The notes under the pieces: generated by a model
The model's database searches: none
What the model saw: only the letters and a program-made list of their open reading frames with translations
What the model was told of the DNA's origin: nothing
Shown here: positions 8,425 through 16,877 of the stretch, piece after piece
Numbering within the stretch: position 1 is the first letter of the stretch
How the letters are laid out: the number at the start of each line of letters is the position of its first letter
Program-made: the position numbers and the translations under genes
NCBI RefSeq assembly: GCF_000710465.2
Contig: NZ_JAIZ01000779.1
Location: 762 to 42,007, forward strand
DNA length: 41,246 nucleotides
Reading direction: 5' to 3'
Source of the DNA: Kitasatospora sp. MBT63
GTDB lineage: Bacteria; Actinomycetota; Actinomycetes; Streptomycetales; Streptomycetaceae

Positions 8425-10803
8425 TCAGGCGGCCGGGCCGACCTTGACGGTGGTCAGCTTGCCGCCCTGGGTCTCGCGGACGACCTCGATCTTCGTGTTG
8501 GTGTTCGGCACCTTCACGCCCAGCTGCGGTGCGGCCGGGTTGTAGTAGTCACCGGTGCGGTCGTTGAAGGCCGGCACGGCGGGCTTGGCCGGGAACTTGG
8601 TCACCGCGCTGACGTTGTGCAGCTGGAACGCGGTGGTCGGCTTCAGTGAGAAGGGCGCGTCGTAGCTCTGCATCCGGCCGTTGACCGCGGTGCCGCCGTT
8701 GAAGTAGTTCACCTCCGGGTGCGCGTCGACCGGCAGGATCAGGCCGCCGCCGAGGTGGTCCTTGGTGTTGTTGTCCTCGTAGGCGGTGTCCCACAGCCAG
8801 ACCAGGACGCCCTCCTGGTACGGGTAGGTGTCGATGATGTTGGCCTTGCCCCAGATCCCGGAGTACCCGAAGTTGTACGGGCCGGTCTTCAGGTAGGCGC
8901 CGTAGCCGACGTAGCGGCGGTTCTCCACCAGGTAGGCGCGCGGGTGGTCCTTGACCGCGTCCTTGCCCTTGATGACCGAGAAGCCGGTCAGCGTCCAGCC
9001 CTGGCCGCCGCTCTCGGCGCCGTCCTCGACCAGTCGCACGCCGTCGGCGGTGACGGTGACCGCGTCGATCAGGGCGCCGCGGCCGTGGGTGTTGCCGTCC
9101 GAGGTGACGTGGAAGCGGACCTGGACCTGCTGGCCGAGGTAGGCGTCCAGCGGGATGTGCAGCTTGGTCCAGGCGTTGGAGGTACCGGTCAGGCCCGGGG
9201 TCAGCGCGGTGGTGTTGCCGATCGGCGCGCCGTCGACGGTGCCGTGCAGCGAGGTCCAGGTCTTGCCGCCGTCGGTGGATGCGTCGACCGACAGGAAGTC
9301 GTAGTCCTGCTCGACGTCGTACCAGGCGGAGGCGTCCAGGGCCGCGGAGGCACTGCGGCCGCGCAGGTCGACCGTGCGGCTCAGCGAGGCGTCCATGTTG
9401 TCGCCGGTGTCGCTCCACCACTGGGCCGCGCCCTCGGCCGGGACGGCCAGGCTGGTGGTGGTCTGCGACGGCGGCAGGTGCACCAGCACAGCCTGGGCCT
9501 GGTCGGTGTTGTAGCCGCTGACCCCCAGGGCGTGGCTGGAGCGGGTGGCGGCCTGCGCCTCGTCGTAGTTGAGCCAGCCGAGTTGCAGCTTGCTCCAGGC
9601 GTCGAGGTCACCGGGGAACTCGCCGGTGGTGTTCTTGCCCTTGCCAAGGTAGGAGGCGGAGGACATCAGCGACCAGAAGTTGACGGCGTTGTCGCCGCCG
9701 TTGGTCGGGTAGAGGTCCGGCAGGCCCAGGTTGTGGCCGTACTCGTGGGAGAACAGGCCGACGCCGCTGTTCTCGCCCGCCTGTACGTAGTCGTAGACGT
9801 ACAGGCCGGTGTCGCCGACCGGCGCGCCGCCGATCCGGTTGCCCTCGGGGCCGGTCTGCCCGGTCGGGTCGGGCAGGTCCCAACTGCGGTGCGCCCACAG
9901 CGCGTCGGCGCCCTGCGCGCCGCCGCCCCAGGTCTCGTCGACGCCGGCGTGCACCACGATCACATTGTCGAGGTAGCCGTCCGGCTCGTTGAAGTCGCCG
10001 TCCTTGTCGTGGTCGTAGCGGTCCTGGACGTCGTACTGGGCCAGCTCGGCCTTGACGTCGGCGGGGGTGCGGCCCTTGGCGATCTCGCCGTCGTACCAGG
10101 CCTTGGTGGCGTCCCTGATGAACTCCTGCGCCTGGGTCCAGGCGCCGCTGCCCTGCGGGCCCTTGTTGCTGCCGTAGCGGGCCTCGTTGTACGGGACGGT
10201 GACCCAGTCGCTGACCGTGCCCTCGATGTCGTACCGGCCCGAGGACTGGGTGCGGTAGTAGTTGCGGACCGAGTTGGCGCCGGGGGAGTCGTCGAAGAAC
10301 ATCTGCTGGTAGAAGTCGCGACCGAAGTCGTTCTTCCAGAAGGTGTGGGTGTCGTCCTTGCCCGGCTGCGGGATGGCGTTGTGCTGCGGGCCGGGGGTGC
10401 CGCCGTAGCGCGGCTGGCCGTTGTAGAGAGTCGAGTTGTCGACCTCGTTGCCGAACTGGGCGAGGATCACGAAGACCTTGTCCTTGCGCTGCTGCGCGAG
10501 CTGGACGTAGTCGTTGCCGATCTTCACCTGGGCGGGCGTGGTGCCCGCCGAACTCCTGGCCACGGCACCGCTGTTGACCTGTTCGAGGGCGAGGCCGCGG
10601 AGCGCCTGGCGCTTGCGCTCCTGCGGTGACAGGTCCTGCTGCGGGCCCTCCTGGCCGTCGGCGGCCTGGGTGCCCGCGGAGGCCGGCTGGCCGGCCACGG
10701 TGACGGGTGCGGCGGGGCGGGCGTAGGCGGGGGTCGCCAGCATGGTCGCGGCTATCGCGCCGGTGCTGAGGGCGGCAGCGAGGGCCGCGGGGATTCTGCG
10801 CAA
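8425..10803 (-). CDS. Secreted M6 (immune inhibitor A-like) metallopeptidase
   Basis: With the preferred TTG start at 10803 the protein has 792 residues. GGAAAGGA lies 8 bases upstream of that TTG and the next residues are MRRIPAALAAALSTGAIAA, a clean signal peptide ending in AYA. An in-frame GTG at 10857 (810 residues) has no ribosome site and would extend the signal peptide. The M6 zinc site HEYGHNLGLPD is at about residues 353-363, the HExxHxxGxxD form. Acidic Asp/Asn-rich loops around residues 265-280 (DHDKDGDFNEPDG) look like calcium ligands. The C-terminal half contains a MAM/jelly-roll-like VEDGAESGGQGW segment. The family digests host or environmental proteins extracellularly. It is convergent with tetR. 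Confidence 0.87.
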   Translation of the reverse strand: MRRIPAALAAALSTGAIAATMLATPAYARPAAPVTVAGQPASAGTQAADGQEGPQQDLSPQERKRQALRGLALEQVNSGAVARSSAGTTPAQVKIGNDYVQLAQQRKDKVFVILAQFGNEVDNSTLYNGQPRYGGTPGPQHNAIPQPGKDDTHTFWKNDFGRDFYQQMFFDDSPGANSVRNYYRTQSSGRYDIEGTVSDWVTVPYNEARYGSNKGPQGSGAWTQAQEFIRDATKAWYDGEIAKGRTPADVKAELAQYDVQDRYDHDKDGDFNEPDGYLDNVIVVHAGVDETWGGGAQGADALWAHRSWDLPDPTGQTGPEGNRIGGAPVGDTGLYVYDYVQAGENSGVGLFSHEYGHNLGLPDLYPTNGGDNAVNFWSLMSSASYLGKGKNTTGEFPGDLDAWSKLQLGWLNYDEAQAATRSSHALGVSGYNTDQAQAVLVHLPPSQTTTSLAVPAEGAAQWWSDTGDNMDASLSRTVDLRGRSASAALDASAWYDVEQDYDFLSVDASTDGGKTWTSLHGTVDGAPIGNTTALTPGLTGTSNAWTKLHIPLDAYLGQQVQVRFHVTSDGNTHGRGALIDAVTVTADGVRLVEDGAESGGQGWTLTGFSVIKGKDAVKDHPRAYLVENRRYVGYGAYLKTGPYNFGYSGIWGKANIIDTYPYQEGVLVWLWDTAYEDNNTKDHLGGGLILPVDAHPEVNYFNGGTAVNGRMQSYDAPFSLKPTTAFQLHNVSAVTKFPAKPAVPAFNDRTGDYYNPAAPQLGVKVPNTNTKIEVVRETQGGKLTTVKVGPAA

Positions 10804-10845
10804 CTGACCGGTCCTTTCCGGACGGGGGTGGTCGGGTGAGCGGGC

Positions 10846-10851
10846 GTAATA
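10846..10851 (-). promoter_or_regulatory. Possible -10 element of the M6 peptidase gene
   Basis: On the minus strand TATTAC lies at 10851-10846, in a short AT-rich patch. Transcription starting about 7 bases downstream would begin after the GTG at 10857 and before the TTG at 10803, which favours the TTG start. No clear -35 is visible. Confidence 0.35.
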
Positions 10852-10926
10852 TTTCACATGTCATCGGTCACATGGAAGGGTTGTGACTGCCGTCACCCGG
10901 GGTGTGCGATCCGCGACGGTCCGCGG

Positions 10927-13020
10927 TCAGGCCAGCGCGGTGCGCAGGAAGTCCAGCTCCAGGGCCGCGAGTTGCTCCATCACCCCACCCGCCGTCAGGT
11001 GGCTGACGCCCGGCAGCGTGAGCAGGCTGTGCGGGCGTCCGGCCCGCACCAGAGCCTCGGACAGCAGCAGGCTGTGCGCTGGGTGCACGTTGTCGTCCGC
11101 CAGGCCGTGGATCAGCAGCAGCGGTCGGGACAGCGCCGCGGCGTCCTCGATCAGGCAGTCGGCGAGGTAGCCCTCCGGGTTGTCCTGCGGCAGGCCCAGG
11201 TAGCGCTCGGTGTACGCGGTGTCGTACAGCCGGAAGTCGGTCGGCGGGGCCCCGGCACTGGCGGCGTGGAAGACGTCGGGGCGGCGCAGCACGGCCAGCG
11301 CCGCGAAGTAGCCGCCGTACGACCAGCCGCGCACCCCGACCCGCCCGAGGTCGAGGTCCGGGTGGCGCTCGCCGAGCGCCGCCAGCGCCGCGACCTGGTC
11401 CTCGATCGCGACCGCGGAGAACCGCCGGAAGATCGCCCGGGCGAACTCCGGTGACACGAACGGCGTGCCGCGGTTGTCGGTGGTGACCACCGCGAAGCCC
11501 TGGTCGGCCCACCACTGCCGCTGCTGCCAGCGGCGCGGCTCGTTGGCCACCGCCTGCGCCCCCGGACCGCCGTAGACGTCCAGCAGGACGGGCAGCCGTT
11601 GCCCGGCGACGTGGGCGCGGGGGTACACCACCGCGGTGGGCAGGCCGCGTTCGGTGACCCGGGCGAGCTGGGGGACGACCCGGTACGGCAGCGGCTCGGC
11701 GTGGTCGGTCAGCGGGATCTCCGCGCCGCGGAAGCGGATCCGGCGGTGGATGCCGTCCGGGGTGGCGGAGGTGAGCAGCAGGCTCTCGCCGCCCGCCGTC
11801 GCGGAGTGCACACCGGGACCGTCGGTGAGCCGTTCGGCGCCGCCGCCGTCCGGGTCGATCAGGTAGACGTGCTGGTCGGCCGGCTGGTCCTCGCCCGCCT
11901 CGACCAGCAGCCGGCCGCCCAGCCGGCCGACCACCCGGCGGATCTGGAGGTGCCTGGGGCCGAGCGGCTTGCCGTCCAGGGCGAGCGAGCGGGCCGTGCC
12001 GTCCGGGGTGTCGGCGGCGGTCAGCAGCCGGCCGCCGTCCAGCCGGGCCGGGGTGCCGGGCAGGTCGTCGACCCAGAACGCGTCGGTGGTGCGGGAGAGT
12101 TCCGTGGTCGTGCCGGTCACCGGGTCCGCGCCGAGCAGCAGCACCCGCTGCTGCAGCCGGTCGGCGACGGTGAGCAGGATCTCGCCGTCGCCCTCCCAGC
12201 CGGCCGCGGTGACGTACGGGAAGGTGTCGGCGTCCCAGCGCAGCCGGACCCGGTGGCCGTCCAGGGTGAGCACCCAGAGCTGGACGTCCGCGTTGGGGCC
12301 GCCCGCCTGCGGGTAGGCGAACGACTCCGGTGCCAGGTCGGGGTGCGCCGGATCGGCGAAATGGCGTGCGGGCAGGGCGGATTCGTCCACCCGGGCGGCC
12401 AGGACGGCGCCGCCGTCCGGGCGCCACCAGTGGCCGCGGGTGCGGCCGAGCTCCTCGGCGGCGGCGAACTCGGCGACGCCCCAGACGGCGCCGTCCGCCG
12501 GGCTGAGCGGGCCGCCCGGGTGCAGGGCGGGCGCCGGGGTGAGGTGCAGGGCGCCGTCGCTGACGTAGGCGACGCGCCGGCCGGTGGCGTCCGGACGCGG
12601 GTCGAAGGCCGGTCCCGCGGTGGGGAGTTCGACGGTGACGCGGTCCGTGGTCGAGGTGCTGAACAGCCGGCCGTCCAGGGTGAAGACGGCCGTCGACAGG
12701 TCGGCGGTGGCGGCGAAGGAGCCGATGCCGGGCGCCCACAGCCGCAGCCGCTCGCGCAGCCGCCGTTCCAGGGCGGGCAGGTCGGCCAGGTCTCCGGTGC
12801 GCTGCGGGACCAGCGCCACCGGGTCGGCGACCAGCTGTTCGCGGCGGGTCGTCAGGTCGAGCAGCCACAGCCGCTCGACCGGGTCCTGCGGTCCGGTGGA
12901 GCGCAGGAACAGCAGCCGGGTGCCGTCCGAGGAGAAGACGGCCGCGCGCGGGGAACCATGGGTGAAGCGGCCGGTGCGGGCGCTCAGGGCGAGGAAGGGG
13001 TCGGTGTGGGTCACGGGCAC
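10927..13020 (-). CDS. S9 family prolyl oligopeptidase / dipeptidyl-peptidase IV-like serine peptidase
   Basis: This protein is about 697 residues long, the usual size of bacterial DPP IV-like S9 enzymes. The N-terminal half (about 1-450) is the beta-propeller, with repeated short strand motifs such as RRVAYVSDGALHL. The C-terminal alpha/beta hydrolase domain begins near LPVLLDVYGGPGAQ. The triad is visible: Ser567 in GWSYGGY, Asp642 in GLADDNVHP, and His674 in GVSHL. There is no signal peptide, so it is probably cytoplasmic and trims Pro-containing peptides. GTG 13020 or GTG 13014 could be the start, since both lack a strong ribosome site. The frame is open further upstream only as antisense to the aminotransferase. 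It is divergent from that aminotransferase across a Crp-like palindrome. Confidence 0.87.
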   Translation of the reverse strand: MPVTHTDPFLALSARTGRFTHGSPRAAVFSSDGTRLLFLRSTGPQDPVERLWLLDLTTRREQLVADPVALVPQRTGDLADLPALERRLRERLRLWAPGIGSFAATADLSTAVFTLDGRLFSTSTTDRVTVELPTAGPAFDPRPDATGRRVAYVSDGALHLTPAPALHPGGPLSPADGAVWGVAEFAAAEELGRTRGHWWRPDGGAVLAARVDESALPARHFADPAHPDLAPESFAYPQAGGPNADVQLWVLTLDGHRVRLRWDADTFPYVTAAGWEGDGEILLTVADRLQQRVLLLGADPVTGTTTELSRTTDAFWVDDLPGTPARLDGGRLLTAADTPDGTARSLALDGKPLGPRHLQIRRVVGRLGGRLLVEAGEDQPADQHVYLIDPDGGGAERLTDGPGVHSATAGGESLLLTSATPDGIHRRIRFRGAEIPLTDHAEPLPYRVVPQLARVTERGLPTAVVYPRAHVAGQRLPVLLDVYGGPGAQAVANEPRRWQQRQWWADQGFAVVTTDNRGTPFVSPEFARAIFRRFSAVAIEDQVAALAALGERHPDLDLGRVGVRGWSYGGYFAALAVLRRPDVFHAASAGAPPTDFRLYDTAYTERYLGLPQDNPEGYLADCLIEDAAALSRPLLLIHGLADDNVHPAHSLLLSEALVRAGRPHSLLTLPGVSHLTAGGVMEQLAALELDFLRTALA

Positions 13021-13062
13021 CGATGCTTGCCCCGGGGCGGGCCGCTCGGCTAGAACTATGCA

Positions 13063-13078
13063 GTGTGAAATGTCACAC
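13063..13078. promoter_or_regulatory. Palindromic operator, Crp-like (GTGTGA-N4-TCACAC)
   Basis: GTGTGAAATGTCACAC has perfect 6-bp arms. It also fits the Streptomyces Crp pattern as I recall it, GTG-N6-GNCAC. It lies between the divergent peptidase and aminotransferase genes, 30 bases upstream of ATG 13108 and 43 upstream of GTG 13020, where a factor could act on both promoters. Confidence 0.5.
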
Positions 13079-13107
13079 ATCAATAGCGCCCCGATGATGG
13101 AGCCTCG

Positions 13108-14301
13108 ATGACCCTGCCCCCGGTGACATCCCCGGCACCGACACCGCCCCCCGCACCCCTGCCCGGCACCCAGGCCCTGTTCACCCTCGACCCCTCGGTC
13201 GCCCACCTCAACCACGGCTCGTACGGGGCTGTGCCGATGCCGGTCCAACGCGCCCAGGCCAGGCTGCGGGCCGAACAGGAACAGGACCCGGACGCCTTCT
13301 TCGCCGACCTCCCGGACCGGATCGCCCGCGCCCGCGCCCGGATCGCCGCCTCGCTCGGCGCCGAGCCCGACCGGATCGCGCTGCTCACCAACGTCACCGA
13401 AGGCGTCGCGGTGGTCCTGGACTCGCTCCCGCTGGCGGACGGCGACGAGATCCTGGTGACCGACCACGGCTACGGGGTCGTCAACGACGCCGTCCGCCGC
13501 CGGGCCGCCGAGTGCGGCGCCCGGGTCCGCACCGTACGGCTGTCGCTGCACACCCCCGACGCCGAGGCCGTGCAGGCGCAGGTGCTCGCCGCGGTGGGGG
13601 AGCGCACCCGAGTCGCCGTCCTGGACCTGGTCACCTCGCCGACCGCCCGGGAGATCGCCGCCCGCCCGCTGCTGGCCGAACTCGCCGCCCGCGGTGTGAT
13701 CACCGTGGTGGACGCCGCCCACGCCCCCGGAATGCTGCCGGTCCAGCTCGGCGCCGGGGCCGGCGGAGCCGACTTCTGGATCGGCAACCTGCACAAATGG
13801 GCCTTCGCCCCGCGGGCCACCGCCGTCCTCGCGGTCGGCGGCGCCTGGCGCCGCCGGATCAGGCCGCTCACCGTCTCCTGGGAGCACGACCGGGGCTTCC
13901 CGGGCCGGGTCGAGTGGCGCGGCACCTGCGACTACACGCCCTGGCTGGCCGCCCCGACCGGCTTCGCCCTGCTCGAACAGCTCGGCGCGGACCGTGTCCG
14001 CGCCCACAACGAGGCACTCGCCGACCACGGCGCCCGGCTGCTCGCCGACCACGCCGGGCTGCGCCCGCTCGCCGCCATGCCGGGCCTGGCCATGCGCGCA
14101 CTGCGGCTGCCGCCCGGCACCGCCGAGAGCGAGCACGCCGCGAAGGCGCTGATGGTCGTGGTCGCCCGCCGGCTGCACACCAGGATCGCGGTCCGTCCGT
14201 GGCCGGGCGGCGGGGTCCTGCGGATCAGTGCCCAGCTGTACAACCGGCCCCAGGAGTACCTGGAGCTGGCCACCGGCCTGAAGGAACTGATCGCCCGCTA
14301 G
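13108..14301 (+). CDS. Class V aminotransferase (isopenicillin-N-epimerase/cysteine-desulfurase-like PLP enzyme)
   Basis: This is a 397-residue fold-type I PLP enzyme. HLNHGSYGAVP (about residues 33-43) is the N-terminal substrate loop typical of isopenicillin N epimerase-like proteins. TNVTEGV binds the PLP phosphate, VVDAAHAPGML holds the Asp/His pair contacting the cofactor, and Lys230 in GNLHKWAFAPR is the Schiff-base lysine. The N-terminus is Pro-rich. Members of this group act as epimerases, C-S lyases or desulfurases. The absence of the conserved cysteine loop argues against a cysteine desulfurase. It is divergent from the S9 peptidase, and its 3' end overlaps the convergent arsR-type gene by 77 bases. 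The substrate is not predictable. Confidence 0.85.
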   Translation: MTLPPVTSPAPTPPPAPLPGTQALFTLDPSVAHLNHGSYGAVPMPVQRAQARLRAEQEQDPDAFFADLPDRIARARARIAASLGAEPDRIALLTNVTEGVAVVLDSLPLADGDEILVTDHGYGVVNDAVRRRAAECGARVRTVRLSLHTPDAEAVQAQVLAAVGERTRVAVLDLVTSPTAREIAARPLLAELAARGVITVVDAAHAPGMLPVQLGAGAGGADFWIGNLHKWAFAPRATAVLAVGGAWRRRIRPLTVSWEHDRGFPGRVEWRGTCDYTPWLAAPTGFALLEQLGADRVRAHNEALADHGARLLADHAGLRPLAAMPGLAMRALRLPPGTAESEHAAKALMVVVARRLHTRIAVRPWPGGGVLRISAQLYNRPQEYLELATGLKELIAR

Positions 14302-14797
14302 GCACGGTCGGACCCGGCACGGTCGGACCCGGCACGGGCGGACCCGGCACGGGCGGACCCGGCACGGGCGTGCCGCGGACGCCCGGTGTCCGGTCGCGGG
14401 CCGGCGACGGCACGGCGGTCGAGGTGGTGGCGGGTCCGGAGGCGGGGTCCGGGCGGCTCCGGGCGGACCGGTCGGCCGCGCGGAGTTCGGCCAGCAGGGC
14501 GCCCTGGTCGGTGAGGAGTTCGGTGAGGATCCGGCGGGCGGCCCGGAGCAGGTCGGCGACGTCGGCGCCGGCCAGTGCGTAGATCACCGTCGAGCCCTCG
14601 CGGGTGGCCGTCACCAGGCGGGCGCGGCGGAGCTGGGCGAGTTGCTGGGAGAGGCTGGAGGGTTCGACGTCCAGCTCGGCGAGCAGGTCGCGGACGGGCG
14701 TGGGGCCGGCCTGCAGCAGTTCGAGCACCCGGATCCGGACCGGGTGGCCGAGTATCCGGAACAGTTCGGCCTTGGCCTGGTGCAGCGGCAGAGGCAC
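14225..14797 (-). CDS. ArsR-family regulator with repeat-encoded Pro-rich tail
   Basis: This 190-residue protein starts at GTG 14797 with a GGAGGGGGGAGC ribosome site. Residues about 5-95 are a winged helix: ELFRILGHPVRIRVLELL, VRDLLAELDVEPSSLSQQLAQL and the wing LVTATREGSTVIYAL. No Cys or His metal-site pattern is present, so metal sensing is unlikely. Residues about 105-190 are disordered. Within them a PVPG-type pentapeptide repeat is encoded by 15-bp tandem repeats, and the last 26 codons lie antisense within the aminotransferase gene. Both the tail and the overlap suggest that an older stop was lost and the frame ran on. The core is a sound call; the target is unknown. Confidence 0.75.
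   Translation of the reverse strand: MPLPLHQAKAELFRILGHPVRIRVLELLQAGPTPVRDLLAELDVEPSSLSQQLAQLRRARLVTATREGSTVIYALAGADVADLLRAARRILTELLTDQGALLAELRAADRSARSRPDPASGPATTSTAVPSPARDRTPGVRGTPVPGPPVPGPPVPGPTVPGPTVPSGRSVPSGRWPAPGTPGAGCTAGH
14301..14370. repeat. 15-bp tandem repeat, about 4.7 copies
   Basis: The unit GGCACGGTCGGACCC occurs exactly at 14301 and 14316. Copies with one change (T to G) follow at 14331 and 14346, then a partial copy from 14361. It starts at the last base of the aminotransferase stop codon and lies inside the ArsR tail, so copy-number changes add or remove five residues without a frameshift. Confidence 0.85.
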
Positions 14798-14854
14798 CCC
14801 GCTCCCCCCTCCGCGCGTCGCTCCCTCGGCCGGTCACTGGTCCCACCCGCGGGG

Positions 14855-15229
14855 TCAGACCTCCAGCTGGGCCTCGATGCGCTTCAGCTGGTGCCGGGCC
14901 ATCGCGAGGTTGGCGCGCGAGCGGCTGAGCGCCAGGTAGAGGAAGAGCCCGCGGCCGGTCTGCGTGGTGAGCGGCCGGATCAGGTGGTACTGGCTGCTCA
15001 GGCTGATCAGCATGTCCTCGATCTCGTTGTCGTGCAGGTTGAGCATCTCCATGGTGCGCATCTTCGCGCGGACCACGTCGGTGTTGCCGGCGGCGGCGAC
15101 GTTGAGGTCGAGCTCGGTGTTGTCGCCGAGCGTGCCCATCGCCATGCCGCTGCTGTAGTCGACCAGCGCGACGCCGATCGCGCCCTCGATGGTCATGGCG
15201 TCCTTCAGCGCGGTCTCCAGAGTCGCCAT
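14855..15229 (-). CDS. Roadblock/LC7 domain protein (paralogue B)
   Basis: This 124-residue single-domain roadblock protein is nearly co-linear with the one at 3449-3823. GVALVDYSSGMAMG, LDLNVAAAGNTDVVRAK, SSQYHLIRPLT and RANLAMARHQLKRIEAQLEV are shared. Differences cluster in the first 12 residues and near residue 68 (HDNEIED). ATG 15229 has an AGGAGG five bases upstream, one of the strongest ribosome sites in the window. A minus-strand TACAGT (15287-15282) could be its -10. It is monocistronic, between a lipoprotein gene and the arsR-type gene. As a solo roadblock protein it could form homodimers or exchange with the operon proteins; that is inferred. Confidence 0.9.
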   Translation of the reverse strand: MATLETALKDAMTIEGAIGVALVDYSSGMAMGTLGDNTELDLNVAAAGNTDVVRAKMRTMEMLNLHDNEIEDMLISLSSQYHLIRPLTTQTGRGLFLYLALSRSRANLAMARHQLKRIEAQLEV

Positions 15230-15418
15230 CGCAGCCTCCTGCAGGTCATTCCCGCGCCGCGGTGGCGAGGTGAATGCTCCGACTGTAGGAAGCGCACCGC
15301 CGACCCCGGCCGGATGATCGGAACTGGCCCGCTGCGGTCACATCCTGACCGTCCGATGGTCGTCAGTGACGGTATGCAGACTTTTGCAACTCGGGATCTG
15401 AATGATCGGGCACCGACC

Positions 15419-16369
15419 TCACCCCTGCGCCACCAGCTGCGCGGCCAGCCGCAGCGAGTCCTCCTGCTGGCTCCTGGCGGCGCGCAGCAGCTCCTCGTGA
15501 CCGTCCATCAGGGAGCGCTGGTACGCGGACTCGACGGCGAACCAGATCCCCACCAGATTGGTCCGGCGCTTGCACCCGACATCCGCGACCGCCGCCGCCA
15601 GCCCGGCCGGCGAGGCGAACGCCCCCTGGTCCAGCCCCAGTTCGGCCTGCGGGCTGACCGGGTTGCGGGCGTGGTAGCCGTGTTCGGCCATGCAGGAGGT
15701 CCACTGCTCGGTGGCCTTGACCACCCGGCTGTCCTGCCGGGAGCGGTCGTACCCCTCGGCGTCCATGTCCTGCACCTTCATCGGGTCGACGGAGGCCGCG
15801 GTCGGCGCCCACAGCCGCAGGTACGCCTCCCGCCGGCAGCCGCCGATCGGCACCTTGACGCCGTTGACCTCGCCGTCACCGGCGCCGGAGCGCTCCGCCT
15901 CCTCCTGGCTGCGCGGCATGGTCTTGGCGTCGGCCCGGCCGGTGCCGCCCAGCACCAGCGTCTCCGCCGGGTCCATCGAGGGCATCGGCGGCTTCTGCGG
16001 CCGGTCCTCCTCGTGCGTGCTGTAGCCGGAGGCGGCCGCGGCCGCCTCGTCGTACAGCCCGTAGCGGCGGGCGTTCTCGGCCTCGGCGGGCGGCGCCTCG
16101 GGCAGGTCGGGCACCCGGAAGCGGAAGCCGTACCGGCTCATGCACTGGTCGGTGAGGATCCGCTGGGCGCTGTCCAGCCGGTGCAGCTGCTCGGCGTCAG
16201 GGATGTAGTCCTGGAGCGGCAGCCGCAGCGCGCTCGCGTCCGCGGGCGTCGGCACGGCGGTCACCGCCGGCTCCGCCGCCGACCCGCTGCCACAGGCCGT
16301 CAGCAGGACGGCGGCGGCGGCGAGCACCACGGGCAGGGAGGTCCGGGTGGTCTGCGGCCGGCTCGGCAC
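15419..16369 (-). CDS. Secreted lipoprotein of unknown function
   Basis: This 316-residue protein starts at GTG 16369 behind GGAGAGA. The next residues are VPSRPQTTRTSLPVVLAAA with lipobox LLTAC (Cys about residue 25), a clear SPII signal, so it should be anchored outside the membrane. The mature part is Ala/Glu-rich with scattered paired cysteines (CMSRYGF, GGCRREAYLR, WTSCMAEHGY, DVGCKRR) that may form disulfides. The WxxCMxxxGY pattern recurs in streptomycete lipoproteins I cannot name. An extended frame upstream encodes no signal and is rejected. Its gene precedes the roadblock paralogue by 189 bases on the same strand. No enzymatic motif is seen. Confidence 0.75.
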   Translation of the reverse strand: MPSRPQTTRTSLPVVLAAAAVLLTACGSGSAAEPAVTAVPTPADASALRLPLQDYIPDAEQLHRLDSAQRILTDQCMSRYGFRFRVPDLPEAPPAEAENARRYGLYDEAAAAASGYSTHEEDRPQKPPMPSMDPAETLVLGGTGRADAKTMPRSQEEAERSGAGDGEVNGVKVPIGGCRREAYLRLWAPTAASVDPMKVQDMDAEGYDRSRQDSRVVKATEQWTSCMAEHGYHARNPVSPQAELGLDQGAFASPAGLAAAVADVGCKRRTNLVGIWFAVESAYQRSLMDGHEELLRAARSQQEDSLRLAAQLVAQG

Positions 16370-16472
16370 ATTCTCTCCAGGGGGACGTCGGGTTCGGCAA
16401 CGGCGGGGGACGGGATGTGCCGCCCGGCGCGGGCCGGGCGGCATCGGCGGTACGGGGTCGGCGGTACGGAGG

Positions 16473-16877
16473 TCAGCCCGTGTAGTACGCGGACGAGACC
16501 TGGCGCCGGAAGGTGCTGGAGGCGTTGGACATCACGCCCGGGCTCACCCAGCCGTGCCGGCCACCCCGGTTGGCGTCGGTGTAGACGTGCCAGGTGTAGC
16601 TGTCGTTGTTCCAGTAGGACTCGTTGCGGTCGTTCGGGTTCCCGCCGTACACCGGCCAGCTGAGGTAGCCGAAGTTGTCCTTCGAGGTGTAGAGGTCGAG
16701 CACCATCGCCGTGGTGTCAGGTCCGCTGTACAGCGAGAACTCGCCGTTGTCCGTCGTGCCGTTCAGCTCGGTGGCGGTGGCCGTGGCGGCGCCGGTCAGG
16801 CCGAGCACGGCGGCGGTGGCGAGGGCGAGGAGGGCCGTGATCAGGCGGTGCGGGAGCCGGTGGCGGTTGGCCAGCAT
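16473..16877 (-). CDS. Small secreted protein, I36 inhibitor / beta-gamma-crystallin-like
   Basis: This 134-residue protein starts at ATG 16877 (GAGAGG 8 bases upstream). Residues 1-37 form a Sec signal peptide (RLPHRLITALLALATAAVLGL, cut after ATA or ATATA). The mature part of about 95 residues is aromatic and Gly/Asn-rich: GEFSLYSGPD, FGYLSWPVYGG, NDRNESYWNND, HVYTDANRGGRHGWV. This resembles the crystallin-like fold of the Streptomyces metallopeptidase-inhibitor family I36, though the usual disulfide cysteines are missing. The neighbourhood encodes several metallopeptidases, which makes an inhibitor role attractive, but a cell-surface or calcium-binding role is equally possible. The secretion call is strong; the family call is moderate. 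Confidence 0.65.
   Translation of the reverse strand: MLANRHRLPHRLITALLALATAAVLGLTGAATATATELNGTTDNGEFSLYSGPDTTAMVLDLYTSKDNFGYLSWPVYGGNPNDRNESYWNNDSYTWHVYTDANRGGRHGWVSPGVMSNASSTFRRQVSSAYYTG

Noticed and set aside
10927..14178. A 1083-residue minus-strand protein
   Set aside because: The first third is antisense to the aminotransferase gene and has no homologous motifs. The S9 peptidase begins near 13020.
14301..14370. A CRISPR-like array
   Set aside because: The repeats are 15 bp, directly adjacent without spacers, and read as coding pentapeptide units.
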